Shown piece by piece: positions 39,038-52,537 of a stretch of 64,000 nucleotides of DNA. A program made the position numbers and the translations under genes. Position 1 is the stretch's first letter. Every line of letters begins with the position of its first letter. The stretch comes from Clostridium sp. NkU-1 (lineage in GTDB: Bacteria > Bacillota_A > Clostridia > Lachnospirales > Lachnospiraceae): the NCBI GenBank assembly GCA_001312405.1, contig BBDR01000016.1:37637-101636 (forward strand). Direction: 5' to 3'. Under the pieces are notes generated by a model that was not told the origin of the DNA, ran no database searches, and saw only the letters and a list, made by a program, of their open reading frames with translations.

Positions 39038-40494
39038 ATGGGAGCAAATGTTGTTGTAACTGCCATTGTAATCATTTATCTGCTGCTCATGCTGTGGATC
39101 GGCTGGTATTCTTCCACCAAGATTACGACCAATACGGATTTTCTGGTGGCAGGCCGGCGTCTGGGGCCGCTTCTTATGGCCGGAACGCTGGCGGCTACGG
39201 AAATTGGAGGGGGAAGCTCGCTGGGAGTGGTGCAGAACGGGATGTCAGGCTTTGGACTCAGCGCAGCCTGGTACATAATCACTATGGGAATCGCATTTTC
39301 CATTTTAAGCTTTGTTGCGCCCAGGTTCAGGGCAGCAACGGTCAAGACCGTGCCGGAATATTTCAGAAGACGTTACAATAAGACCTGCGGCATTATCACG
39401 GCTGTTATCATGCTTCTTCCCCTGGTCGGGCTTACGGCAGGACAGTTCATTGCATCGGCGGTCATTTTGTCCACCATGCTTGGTATTGATTATCAGGTGG
39501 CAGTCATCATCGTAGCGGTGGTGGTAACGGTTTATTCCATTATGGGAGGCTTATGGAGCGTTACTTTAACGGATTTTGTCCAGGTATTCCTGATCGTTAT
39601 CGGTATGATCATAGCGGTTCCTTTTGCGCTCCGGTATGCAGGGGGCTGGGGCAATGTGACCGCTAACATTCCGGAGGGGACTTTAAGCATGTTCCAGGGC
39701 TATGATTTATTTGGGATTCTTTCCCTTATTATCATGTACACCGCTACATTCTCCGTGGGGCAGGAGGCGGTATCGCGTTTTTATGCGGCAAAGGATGAGA
39801 AGGCGGCAAGAGACGGCGCCTGGCTGGCAGCACTTATTAACTTCATCTATGCCTTTGTTCCCACAATTCTCGGTATTATAACACTGGCATTAATGAATAT
39901 GGGGAAATTCAGCTCTGATCAGTTTGCAGAGGTGGGAGCCGCTATGCGCTTCCCATCCTGGCGATCAATACCATGCCGGCCGTTGTCTGCGGACTCTTAT
40001 TCTCCGGCATTATTTCAGCCACTATGTCCAGTTCAGATTCCGACTTACTGGGGGCAGGGTCGATCTTTTCCAACGATATTTACAAGGCAGTATTAAAACC
40101 AAACGCTTCCAGTGAGTCTGTTATGAGAGTTACAAAGATCGTCATGTGCCTGGTGGGTGTGGCTTCCATGCTGATTGCTTTATTTAATACCCAGAGTATT
40201 GTATCCATCCTCATGTTCTGCTTTACCCTTCGCGCGGCTGGTTCTTTCTTCCCCTATGTCATGGGACATTACTGGAAAAAGGCATCGCCGGCAGGGACCA
40301 TTGCCTCTTTAATAGCAGGAACCATTGTAGTCGTATATCTGGAGCATATTTCCGGAGGTGTGCTCTTTGGGATCAAATTCAGCCAGCCAATCATACCCGG
40401 ACTGATTGCAGCATTTATCTGTTTTATTATTTTTTCCTTTGCCATGCCGCCTAAGGAAGAAACTACAGAACTGATTCCGGAGGAAGATGACTGA
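39038..40494 (+). CDS. Sodium:solute symporter (SSS family), frame-interrupted
   Basis: Sodium-coupled transporter of about 484 residues with 12-13 predicted helices. Family marks are the N-terminal TDFLVAGRRLGPLLMAGTLAATEIGGGSSLG (quote limited to GRRLGPLLMAGTLAA), the sodium-site region, GLTAGQFIASAVILSTMLG, and the C-terminal ISATMSSSDSDLLGAGSIFSNDIY (from ATMSSSDSDLL). The frame shifts near 39945. ATG 39038 is selected because AGGAGGGG lies 6 nt upstream; the frame extends to 38966 without a site. The protein is solute-specific but the substrate cannot be read from sequence. It is divergent from a GHKL/LytTR system. Confidence 0.88.
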
Positions 40495-40721
40495 TATTAA
40501 GTAAGAAGCTGTTTTCCATTAGAAGATTAAGACGGAAAAGCTGAATAATAGGATATTTCATAAGGGAAGGGGAGGCTGTGAAACTAACGCAGGTTAATTT
40601 CGCAATCTCCCTGCTTCTGTGTATAAGGCTGCAGTATGTTGGTATAAGGAATGCAGAACATTTTGCATTTATTATACACATTGCACAAAAAAATATTTGT
40701 GTTATTAAACAAATTTGCAAA

Positions 40722-40750
40722 TAGACTTCTTCAATGATTCATGATATACT
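40722..40750 (+). promoter_or_regulatory. Promoter of the licT operon
   Basis: TAGACT (40722-40727) and TATACT (40745-40750) are spaced by 17 bp. Transcription would start around 40757 and run into the antiterminator described next. The 227 bp between the symporter stop and this promoter hold nothing I recognise. Confidence 0.65.
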
Positions 40751-40773
40751 GCGTTTAGAAAATAGATTAGTAG

Positions 40774-40860
40774 TTTGTGACTGGTAAGGCAGGCAAGATC
40801 TACAGGGTTGTTATCACATATCCTTGTTATGTGATAGTCCGCGTAGCTTGTCTTTTTTTT
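40774..40860 (+). promoter_or_regulatory. LicT-type antiterminator (RAT) and overlapping terminator 1
   Basis: The segment TTTGTGACTGGTAAGGCAG (40774-40792) matches the ribonucleic antiterminator bound by BglG/LicT proteins. It overlaps a terminator whose arms are 40791-40803 (AGGCAAGATCTAC) and 40843-40853 (GTAGCTTGTCT), ending in T8, with an inner hairpin TATCACATA/TATGTGATA. When LicT is active it stabilises the RAT and allows read-through into licT. Confidence 0.85.
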
Positions 40861-40876
40861 ATTACTGGAAGGGCAT

Positions 40877-41716
40877 ATGAAGATTGAAAAAGTTTTGAAC
40901 AATAACATGGTATCAGCTTACAATACCGAGGGAAAAGAAATCATACTGAAGGGAAAAGCCATCGGCTTTGGAAAGAAAAAGGGCGATGAGGTGGACCGGA
41001 AGCTGGTGGAACGGGTATTTGTACAGAATGATAAGCGGGAAGCCAGACACTTTGAAGAGTACTTCGCAAAGCTTCCCCAGGAATACTGGGAGATCAGCGA
41101 ACAGACGGTTGATTACGCCAAAAGCGAGTTTGGAATGCGGCTGGATTCCCGGATCATCCTTCCGGTATGCGATCATATCGCCGGTGCGGTAGACCGTTAC
41201 AAAAACGGGGCCATTCTCCGCAATGCCATGCTTTGGGAGGGAAGGCGGTATTACCCCAATGAGTTTAAGGTGGGCCAGTATGCGGTTGACTTAATCAGGA
41301 GAAGGCTGAATATTTCCATGGAAGAGGATGAAGCCATGTTCCTGGCGTTTCATTTTGTTTATGGACAGTTAAACCGGCAGGAAACCGATGATCTGGAGGC
41401 TATTACAGGAATTATCAAGGATATTGTGGATATTGTGGAGGCTTCTTTTCAGATCAGGCTGAATACGGAGTCCTGGGATTACAGGCGTTTTGTTACCCAT
41501 ATCCGTTTTTTTGCCCAGCGCATGTTCCAGAATAAGCAATATGAAGAAAGCAATGAAGAGTGGTATCAGCTGCTGAAGGATAAGTACCGCAGAGCTTATA
41601 ATTGTATTATTAAAATAGCAGATTATATACATGACCGGTATTACTATGAAATAGACCGGGAAGAAATGATGTATCTGATGATCCACATAGAGAAAGTTAC
41701 AAGAGAACTGATTTAA
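40877..41716 (+). CDS. licT: BglG/LicT-family transcription antiterminator
   Basis: RNA-binding antiterminator of 279 residues, intact. Residues 1-55 form the CAT domain (KIEKVLNNNMVSAYNTEGKEIILKGKAIGFGKKKGD, in part NNNMVSAYN and GFGKKKGD). PRD1 (about 65-170) has PTS-sensitive His residues in VCDHIAGAVDR and AFHFVYGQL, and PRD2 (about 175-279) in FVTHIRFFAQRMF and MIHIEKVTREL. Phosphorylation by the PTS permease or HPr tunes its activity. It lies directly after its own RAT/terminator and 241 bp before the cognate PTS gene, which has a second RAT. Confidence 0.95.
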   Translation: MKIEKVLNNNMVSAYNTEGKEIILKGKAIGFGKKKGDEVDRKLVERVFVQNDKREARHFEEYFAKLPQEYWEISEQTVDYAKSEFGMRLDSRIILPVCDHIAGAVDRYKNGAILRNAMLWEGRRYYPNEFKVGQYAVDLIRRRLNISMEEDEAMFLAFHFVYGQLNRQETDDLEAITGIIKDIVDIVEASFQIRLNTESWDYRRFVTHIRFFAQRMFQNKQYEESNEEWYQLLKDKYRRAYNCIIKIADYIHDRYYYEIDREEMMYLMIHIEKVTRELI

Positions 41717-41728
41717 AATAGAGGGCTG

Positions 41729-41833
41729 GGATTGTTACCGGACGGGAAATATGGTCCGGGCAGGACCCTGCATGGAGAGTAGGCTGCACAGGTTTTTTAT
41801 TTGCAGGCTGCTTTTCGGCAGGGCCCTTTTTAT
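41729..41833 (+). promoter_or_regulatory. LicT-type antiterminator and terminator 2, before the PTS gene
   Basis: GGATTGTTACCGGAC starts a second RAT-like element (41729-41767) with an extended apical stem (CCGGAC/GTCCGG). A terminator overlaps it: GGACCCTGC (41763-41771) with GCAGGGCCC (41818-41826), followed by T5AT3. Read-through into the PTS gene would therefore also need LicT. Confidence 0.75.
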
Positions 41834-41957
41834 TTATATTACGGAAATTCCTTACCGGAATCCTGTTTTATTGAATGATAAGACGTTTTAAGATAGCCGG
41901 CAGACGTCTTTTCAGATAGATAACAATGAATAAACCTTAGAATAAGGGGGAGACAAT

Positions 41958-45328
<3,371 letters not shown>

Positions 45329-45476
45329 AAAGAAGACCAGATAAAATTGTGGGATTCTGTTGACATAAACCGCTATTCCATATAAAGTTATAATACGGAA
45401 AAATTAAGGCTGCATATGGCGGCAAATACACATCGCGGAGGTATAACAGAAAAGCGCGCTTTTACTGGAAACACGT

Positions 45477-46867
45477 ATGAAAAAAATTTATTGGAAACAA
45501 GGCATTTTATAAAATGGTGCTGACAATTGCCATTCCCATTATGATTCAAAACGGTATCACAAATTTTGTCAGCCTGTTGGATAATATTATGGTGGGAATG
45601 GTAGGAACGGAACAGATGTCCGGTGTAGCCATTGTAAACCAGTTGATGTTTGTCTTTAACATCAGCATTTTTGGAATCATATCCGGCGCAGGTATATTCG
45701 GAGCCCAGTTCTTCGGCTGCGGCAGACATGACGGTGTCCGTCATACGTTCCGGTTTAAGATCATCTGCTGTGTGCTCTTAAGTGTAGCTGCAGCAGCAGT
45801 GTTTTTTTCTCTCAGGAGAAAGCCTGATCGCCATGTATCTCCATGGGGAAGGGAATGATCCGGAGCTTGCTGCCGCATTGGCCCACGGAAGAATATATAT
45901 GCTGGTCATGATTTTGGGAATGCTGCCCTTTGGAGTGAATCAGGCTTATACCAGTACGCTGAGGGAGTGCGGGGAAACCGTGGTTCCCATGAAGGCGGGG
46001 ATTGCAGCAGTATTGGTAAATCTTGTGCTCAATTACATCCTGATTTTTGGAAAATTCGGCGCTCCGGCCCTGGGCGTTGCAGGGGCAGCAGCAGCTACCG
46101 TCACTGCCAGATTTGTGGAAACAGCCATTGTCATAGGATGGACCCACAAAAATAAAAAGAAAAATCCATTTATTGTGGGAGCTTATCAAAGCCTTCACAT
46201 ACCGGCCGGCCTTGTGGGCAAGATTCTGGTTAAAGGGACTCCCCTCATGGTAAATGAGGCTCTGTGGGCCGGAGGAATGGCGTTTTTGATGCAGTGCTAT
46301 TCGGTGAGAGGATTGACAGCCATTGCAGGGCTTAATATATCCTCTACCATAGGAAATGTGTTTAACGTGGTATACATAGCACTTGGAAGTGCGGTTTCCA
46401 TTATCGTGGGCCAGCTTTTGGGGGCTGGGAAAATGGAGGAAGCCAGGGATACGGATAACAAGCTGATTGCTTTTTCCGTTGGTTCCTGTGTGGCGATCGG
46501 AGGCCTTCTGGCTTTCATGGCCCCGCTTTTCCCCATGATCTACAACACTACGGATGAGGTCAAAAGCCTGGCTGCACAGTTTATCCGTATTCTGGCCTTA
46601 TGTATGCCCATGAATGCTTTTATAAATGTTTCTTATTTTACCCTGCGCTCCGGCGGAAAGACCATTGTCACCTTTTTGTTTGACAGCGTGTTCATGTGGG
46701 TGGCCAGCATTCCGGTTGCCTATGTTCTCAGCCGGTATACGGCAATTCCTATCGTTCCCCTATATTTTGCGTGCCAGATGGTGGATATCATGAAGTGCGC
46801 CATTGGCTTTGTACTGGTAAAGAAGGGACTCTGGATACAAAACATCGTATTGGGACAAGAGGATTAA
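45477..46867 (+). CDS. MATE-family efflux transporter, frame-interrupted
   Basis: Multidrug/toxin-extrusion type membrane protein of about 462 residues with twelve helices in two homologous halves (LTIAIPIMIQNGITNFVSLLDNIMVGMVG at the start, GTPLMVNEALWAGGMAFLMQCYS in the second half, both quoted in shorter form: PIMIQNGITNFVSLLDNIMV and MVNEALWAGGMAFLMQ). It uses a sodium or proton gradient. Surplus bases in A7 at 45480 and T7 at 45803 interrupt it; the corrected start is MKKFIGNKAFYKM. Start-codon ATG 45477 lacks a strong ribosome binding site. It lies after the beta-glucosidase; transport of a released aglycone is a possible link but unproven. Confidence 0.88.
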
Positions 46868-46891
46868 TGAGAAATCCTTTCAAAAAAACTC

Positions 46892-46945
46892 TTGTATTAT
46901 AAGCCGTCTTATGCTAATATAAAGGTAGTTAGCCTACACTAACTA
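46892..46945 (+). promoter_or_regulatory. Promoter with overlapping dyad for the small RNA unit
   Basis: TTGTAT (46892-46897) and TAATAT (46915-46920) are separated by exactly 17 bp. Immediately at the expected start, TAGTTAG (46926-46932) and CTAACTA (46939-46945) form a perfect 7-bp dyad. The dyad resembles sites of metal-dependent DtxR-type repressors, though the spacing differs from the classical DtxR consensus, and it could also form a 5' RNA hairpin. Confidence 0.6.
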
Positions 46946-47066
46946 AATGTGAATATTCTATACATCAGACTAACCCTCTGAGAATATCCTTCATTAACCT
47001 GTGAAGGACCATAACTCCTACGGAAAGGCCGCCCCTGTAACCGCATGACAGGGCCGGCCTTTTTGT
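46927..47066 (+). ncRNA. Candidate small RNA with own promoter and terminator
   Basis: Between the MATE gene and topB is a self-contained unit of about 140 nt: promoter at 46892-46920, no ORF of useful length, internal hairpin CCTTCA/TGAAGG (46988-47007), single-stranded C/U-rich stretches (CTAACCCTCTG and AACTCCTACG, the latter complementary to ribosome binding sites), and a strong intrinsic terminator (47024-47038 with 47048-47060, one mismatch, T5). topB has its own promoter downstream, so this is unlikely to be a topB leader. It may base-pair with mRNA starts. I do not recognise an Rfam family. Confidence 0.55.
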
Positions 47067-47112
47067 TATGGGTTCAATGGGAAAATAAAAAGGTCAGGAT
47101 CCTATGTAAAAG

Positions 47113-47141
47113 TTGTAATAACCCAGGCAATACGTTATAAT
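47113..47141 (+). promoter_or_regulatory. Promoter of topB
   Basis: TTGTAA (47113-47118) and a consensus TATAAT (47136-47141) with 17-bp spacing lie 30 bp before ATG 47171, leaving a short leader that contains TTGGAGG. Confidence 0.85.
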
Positions 47142-47170
47142 TGGATAAGAATTGAGTTTGGAGGAATTGG

Positions 47171-49374
47171 ATGAAATCATTAATTATAGCGGAAAAGCCG
47201 TCAGTAGCCAGGGACATTGCCCGTGTGCTGCATTGCGCAAAGAATCATGACGGTGTGATAGAAGGAGAAAAATATGTGGTCACCTGGGGTCTTGGCCATC
47301 TGGTTACATTGGCTGACCCTGAAGATTACGATCCCAAATATAAGGAATGGAAGATGGAAGATCTTCCATGATGCCGGAGCAGTTCCGGCTTGAAGTCATC
47401 AAACAGACCGGAAAGCAGTACCGTGTGGTAAAATCCCAGATCCACCGGGCAGATGTGGGTGAAATCATCATTGCCACTGATGCCGGACGGGAAGGGGAGC
47501 TTGTGGCCAGGCTGATCCTGGAAAAGGCAGGGAATAAGAAGTCCATAAAAAGACTGTGGATCTCTTCCGTTACGGATAAGGCCATTAAGGAAGGCTTTGC
47601 AAAATTAAAAAACGGCCATGAGTACGATAACCTGTACGATGCAGCCATGTGCCGTGCCGAAGCGGACTGGCTGGTGGGAATCAATGCCACCAGAGCGCTG
47701 ACCTGCAAGTACAACGCAAGCTTAAGCTGTGGCCGGGTGCAGACGCCTACACTGGCGATTATCGCGGGAAGAGAAGAAGAGATCAAAAATTTTGTTCCCA
47801 GGCCCTACTATGGGATTACGGCCAAATGTACAAGCCCGGCTCTTTCCTTTACCTGGCGGGATGAGAAATCAAAGAGCTTCCGTTCCTTTGACAAGGACCG
47901 GGTGGAAGTCCTTTTAAGTAAAATGAAAGCTCAGGGCGAAGGCGTGGTCACAGAGGTGAAAAGCGTCCCAAAGAAGACCGATTCTCCCCAGCTTTATGAT
48001 CTGACGGAGCTGCAGAGGGAAGCCAACCGGCGATTTAACTATTCTGCAAAAGAGACTTTAAATATCATGCAGAGGCTTTATGAAAACCATAAGGTCCTGA
48101 CATACCCCAGAACAGATTCCAGGTATTTAAGCTCTGATATCGTTCCATCCATCAGGGAAAGGCTTGAAGCCTGCGGCGTTGGGCCGTACCGGAAGCTGGC
48201 AGGAAGAATGGTGAACCAGAAGATCAAGGCATCTCCTTCCTTTGTAAATGACAAGAAGGTAACAGACCATCATGCCATCATTCCTACGGAGCAGTTTGTC
48301 CAGCTGGATCATATGACCATTGATGAACGGAAGATCTATGATCTGGTGGTCCGCCGATTCCTGGCGGTATTGTATCCGCCCTTTGAATATGAACAGACAG
48401 AGATCACCCTGGATTTAGGGGGAGAGACTCTGGCAGCAAGAGGAAAGGCCGTAAAAGCCCTGGGCTGGAAGGAAGTATATGAAAGCCAGGATGAGGAAGA
48501 TGAGGAACAGGAATTAAAGGAACAGAAGCTTCCTGCCATGAAAAAAGGGGACTGGCTTAAGGGGCTGGCAGTCGCCATGACGGAAGGAAAGACAAAGCCA
48601 CCGTCACCATTTCAGGAAGCGACCCTTCTTTCTGCCATGGAAAATCCTGTTTCCTATATGGAAACAAAGGATCGGGATATGGCAAGGACCCTGGGAGAAA
48701 CAGGTGGGCTTGGAACCGTGGCCACAAGGGCGGATATCATTGAAAAGCTGTTTTCCAGCTTTCTTCTGGAACGGCACGGAAAGGATATCTATCTGACCTC
48801 CAAGGCCAGACAGCTTCTGTCTCTTGTGCCGGAGGATCTAAAGAAACCGGAGCTGACGGCTGAATGGGAGATGAGGCTTTCTGAAATCGCAGGGGGAAAA
48901 TTAAAACGGGCCGCGTTTATGAAGGATATCAGGCAGTATTCCGGGGATTTGATCCACCAGATCAGGGCAGGGGAAGGCAGCTTTAACCATGACAACCTGA
49001 CCAATCACAAATGCCCGGACTGCGGCAAGCGGATGCTGGCAGTCAAAGGGAAAAACAGCGAGATGCTGGTCTGCCAGGACAGGGAGTGCGGGCACCGGGA
49101 GGTGGTTTCCAGGACCAGCAATGCAAGATGTCCGGTCTGCCATAAGAAGCTGGAGCTTAGGGGAAAGGGAGACGGACAGATCTTTGTATGCAGATGCGGC
49201 TATAAGGAAAAGCTTTCAGCCTTTAAGGAACGGCGTACCAGGGAAGGGGCCGGGGTATCCAAAAAGGATGTGGCGAAGTATTTGAACCAGCAGAAAAAGG
49301 AAGGGAATAAGCCCATTAATTCGGCCTTTGCAGACGCCTTTGCAAAGCTGAACCTGGGAGGGAATGAGGAGTAG
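47171..49374 (+). CDS. topB: DNA topoisomerase III, frame-interrupted
   Basis: Type IA topoisomerase of about 734 residues that decatenates and relaxes DNA. The N-terminal TOPRIM domain has [17 protein letters not shown] and [21 protein letters not shown]; the active-site Tyr lies in [15 protein letters not shown] (about residue 310); [16 protein letters not shown] and [15 protein letters not shown] complete the core. The C-terminus holds zinc-ribbon-like Cys clusters (CPDC, CQDREC, CPVC) before the end. A base is missing near 47368 in a CC run, so the frame shifts after residue 66 (DLP to MMPEQF). The start ATG 47171 follows TTGGAGG. Confidence 0.95.
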
Positions 49375-49414
49375 CCTGTCCGCCTAAGGCCCATGTGCCG
49401 GCCTGGTCAATGAG

Positions 49415-49470
49415 AGGATGTCTCAAGTATGTTTTCTGCTAAGAAATATACGCTTGAGACATCCTTTTTC
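49415..49470 (+). terminator. Terminator of topB
   Basis: AGGATGTCTCAAG (49415-49427) pairs with CTTGAGACATCCT (49453-49465), extended inward by GTAT/ATAC, and is followed by T5. It starts 40 nt after the topB stop. Confidence 0.93.
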
Positions 49471-49486
49471 TGAATATGGGCTTCCA

Positions 49487-49551
49487 GCAAAGTAAAAATT
49501 TAGTAAAATTTTACTTTGCTTATTGACGGTGGCAGAAACTGCAATTATAAT
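49487..49551 (+). promoter_or_regulatory. Operator and promoter of the LacI-type regulator gene
   Basis: A perfect 14-bp palindrome AGTAAAATTTTACT (49502-49515) lies within a larger inverted repeat (GCAAAGTAAAA at 49487-49497 with its inverse at 49509-49519). It ends 4 bp before TTGACG (49523-49528), which pairs with TATAAT (49546-49551) at 17-bp spacing. The layout fits autoregulation by the LacI-family protein encoded just downstream. Confidence 0.75.
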
Positions 49552-49578
49552 GAAAATTGAAAGGTGAGGATATAGATT

Positions 49579-50554
49579 ATGGCTACAATAAAAGAAATTT
49601 CACAGCTTGCGGATGTATCCATTGCAACGGTATCAAGGGTGCTGAATCAGGATGATACCATTGTGGTGAGTCAGGAAGTGAAAAAAAAGGATATTCAGAA
49701 TTGCCCACGAATTAAAATATGTCCCACCCAGGAGGCGTCATGCGCAAAAAGAAAGAGAAATTGTCATAGGAGTGGCTGACTGGCATATTATCCGGAAGGA
49801 CCGGACTAATATCAGGCTTTCTTCCCTGGACTTGATCGTAAAGTCCATGTCAGGAAAAAATGATGTGCGGTTTGAGCGGCTGGATAAAAATAAGCCTGGA
49901 CAGTACGACGGTATCATGGCCTTCGGCGTTTTTTCTGAGGAAGAGATGGAGTTTCTGCGGATGCAGAGCTATGCAATCGTATTCATCAATTCAGATCCAA
50001 AGGATTATGCCTACGACAGCATTGTTATGGACTTTAATAAGGGAATCCATGAAATGCTGGACTATCTTATGGACAGGAAAAAATACTGCAGTGTCGGCTA
50101 TATCGGAGGCCTTTATGAAGAAGGCCAGGTAAGGATCGGCTACCGGAGGCTGGAAGGAATCCGGGCGACTTTTAAGCAGAGAGGCTTTTATGAGGAAGGG
50201 AATTTTTACATAGGCGATATCAGCAGGGAAAGCGGTTATGTGCTGGCAAAGCAGGCAATCCAGACAGGCCGTCTGCCGGAAGCGGTCCTCTTAGGAAGCG
50301 AAGAAGTTGCGGAAGGTGCTTTGGAAGCCTTTCAGGATGCGGGACTTCGCGTGCCAAAGGATGTGGCGGTAGTCATCTATAAGGACATTGAGACCTTAGA
50401 ATCCAAATGGCCCTCTTACACCAAGGTCCGGATGTTTCCTGATATCGTATGGCAGACAGCGATCAAGCTTCTGCTGGAGCAGATCCAGGAAGGCCGCAAA
50501 GACAATATGACAATTTATCTCCCGACAAAGCTAGAGGTAGGGGACAGCGCGTAA
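49579..50554 (+). CDS. LacI-family transcriptional regulator, frame-interrupted
   Basis: Repressor of about 325 residues. The N-terminal headpiece is ATIKEISQLADVSIATVSRVLNQDDTIVVSQE, recognisable in SIATVSRVLNQ; corrected for one surplus A in the A8 run at 49680-49687 the linker continues KKRIFRIAHELKYVPPRRR. The periplasmic-binding-like effector domain follows (IVIGVADWHII, YDGIMAFGVFSEEEM, KYCSVGYIGGLYEEGQVR, GLRVPKDVAVVIYKD). The palindrome in its promoter is a likely operator. It lies 49 bp before an importer gene, so it probably controls the PhnDCEE-nucleotidase operon. Confidence 0.9.
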
Positions 50555-50602
50555 TGACCCATGATCCCAAGAACCGATGAACCAAACAAAAAGGAGAGCA
50601 GT

Positions 50603-51696
50603 ATGAAAAAAACAGTTTCTGTATTAATGGCAGCAGCACTTTGTGCAGCAATGATCGGCGGATGTTCTGGCGGCAGCCAAACAGGAGCCACAACCGCAGC
50701 AGGATCGGAGACAGCGACCTCTGCAGCAGGAGAGACTGCAAAAGCAGAGAACAAGAAGATTGACAAACTGAATGTTTACTTTGTTCCTTCCAGAGAGCCA
50801 GAAGAGATCGTCACCGCTACAGAGCCTTTAAAAGACATGCTGAAGTCAGAGCTGGGAAAAGAAGGCTATGAGATCGGTGAAGTAGTGATTACGGTTGGCA
50901 CCAGCTATGAAGCGGTTGGAGAAGCCCTTTCCGCAGGCACCGCAGATATCGGTCTGATTCCCGGAGGAACTTATGTTCTTTATGATGATGGTGCAGAAGT
51001 GGTTCTTACGGCTACCAGAGATGCACTGAATAAGAATTCTGATTCCCCAAAAGACTGGAATGACGGGAAGGCCACCGAGGGAACTACGGATCAGGCAACT
51101 TCCTACCGGGCGCTTATTATTGCAGGACCTTCTGAAAAGGGGAAAGCCTTAGCAGATAAGGTAAACAAAGGCGAAGCATTGACCTTTGAGGATTTAGACG
51201 GAGCAAACTGGAGCGTTATGTCATCCTCCTCCCCAGCAGGATACATTTACCCTTCCTTATGGCTTCAGGATAATTTCCAGAAGAATATTTTAAATCTTTC
51301 CCATGCCGTACAGTCTGATTCCTATGGAAGTGCATTTGCAAGACTTGCTTCCGGCCAGGTGGATGTTCTCTGTACCTATGCAGATGCCCGCAGATTATGT
51401 GGACAAATGGAACTCCGAATACGGCAGAGCCGGTTCCATCTGGGAAGAAACAGGTGTAATCGGTGTGACCCCTCCAATCTTTAATGATACGGTCAGCGTA
51501 AGCAAAACCTCCAAGATCATGGATGATGACTTTAAAAAAAGCAGTTCAGAATGCGTTTATCAATATCGGAAACACAGAAGAGGGCAAGAAGGTCATCGCC
51601 ATCTATAGCCACATGGGATATGAGCCTGCGCAGAGCGCCGACTATGATAACGAACGTGCAGCACAGAAGATGATTAAGGAATTAAATGCAAAATAA
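50603..51696 (+). CDS. phnD: PhnD-type substrate-binding lipoprotein, frame-interrupted
   Basis: Binding protein of the phosphonate/phosphate-ester ABC importer, about 364 residues, with signal peptide and lipobox IGGCSGG and a low-complexity Ala/Thr linker. The PhnD fold is recognised from LNVYFVPSREPEEIVTATEPL, SAGTADIGLIPGGTYV, DLDGANWSVMSSSSPAGY, and SADYVDKWNSEYG. A lost base near 51402 and a surplus A in A7 near 51535 break it; it ends at TAA 51694-51696. The start ATG 50603 follows AAAGGAGAG. The ligand may be a phosphonate, phosphite, nucleotide or phosphate ester; the nucleotidase in this operon favours a nucleotide-related one. Confidence 0.9.
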
Positions 51697-51779
51697 ATAA
51701 TACATACAGGCTGCGGAGGCGTCGTAAACGGAAAACATTTGCGGCGCCTCCGTTCTCTATCCTGGGAAATGAGGAAAAT

Positions 51780-52537
51780 ATGATTGAATTTAATCAGGTG
51801 GGAAAAAAAGTATCCCAATGGCTTTCACGCCTTAAAAGATATTGACTTAAAGATTGAGCAGGGAGAATTTGTGGCGATTATCGGCCTTTCAGGCGCCGGA
51901 AAATCCACCCTTCTTCGGACTATCAACCGCATGCATGATATCACGGAAGGTACCCTGACCGTGGATGGGACTGATGTGATGCAGTTAAAGGGAAAGGAGT
52001 TAAGGCGCTTCCGCCGCAGGATCGGCATGATCTTCCAGTCCTTTAACCTGGTGACCAGGACCCTGGTCATTAACAATGTCCTTATGTCAAAGGTACCGGA
52101 ACTGCCGTTTTTAAAAGCGTTATTCGGCATTTATCCAAAAGAGGATAAGCTGGGGGCCTTAGAAGCCCTTGACAAGGTGGGGATCCTGGATAAGGCCTTT
52201 GTCCGTGCGGACCAGTTGTCAGGAGGCCAGCAGCAAAGGGTCGCCCTTGCAAGGACCCTTGCCCAGAACCCTCAGATCATCCTGGCGGATGAGCCGGTAG
52301 CCTCCCTTGACCCGGTTACGGCAAAACAGGTTATGGGGGATTTTTTTAAGGATCAATAAGGAAATGAACATTACCATCCTGTTGAACATTCACCATGTGG
52401 ATCTGGCGCTCCAATATGCCAGCCGTGTTGTAGGCATACGGGCCGGCCAGATCGTATACGACGGCCCGGCCTCAGAAGTTACCCAGGATATTTTAGATAC
52501 AATATATGAAGGAAAAGAAGAGGAGGCAGCAGGATGA
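51780..52537 (+). CDS. phnC: PhnC-type ABC transporter ATP-binding protein, frame-interrupted
   Basis: ATPase of about 250 residues. Walker [17 protein letters not shown]-loop [14 protein letters not shown], signature [19 protein letters not shown], Walker [14 protein letters not shown] and switch His in [10 protein letters not shown] surplus A in A7 at 51808-51814 near the start and a surplus T in T7 near 52343 split it; both lie in homopolymers. ATG 51780 is the start. The stop codon overlaps the next start (ATGA), so ATPase and permease are translationally coupled. PhnC-specific features are the long insert around residue 100 ([21 protein letters not shown]). Confidence 0.92.

Noticed and set aside
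46926..47066. Reading the MATE-topB intergenic RNA as a riboswitch for topB.
   Set aside because: The terminator lies about 105 bp before topB, and topB has a consensus promoter of its own (47113-47141), so control by attenuation is unlikely.
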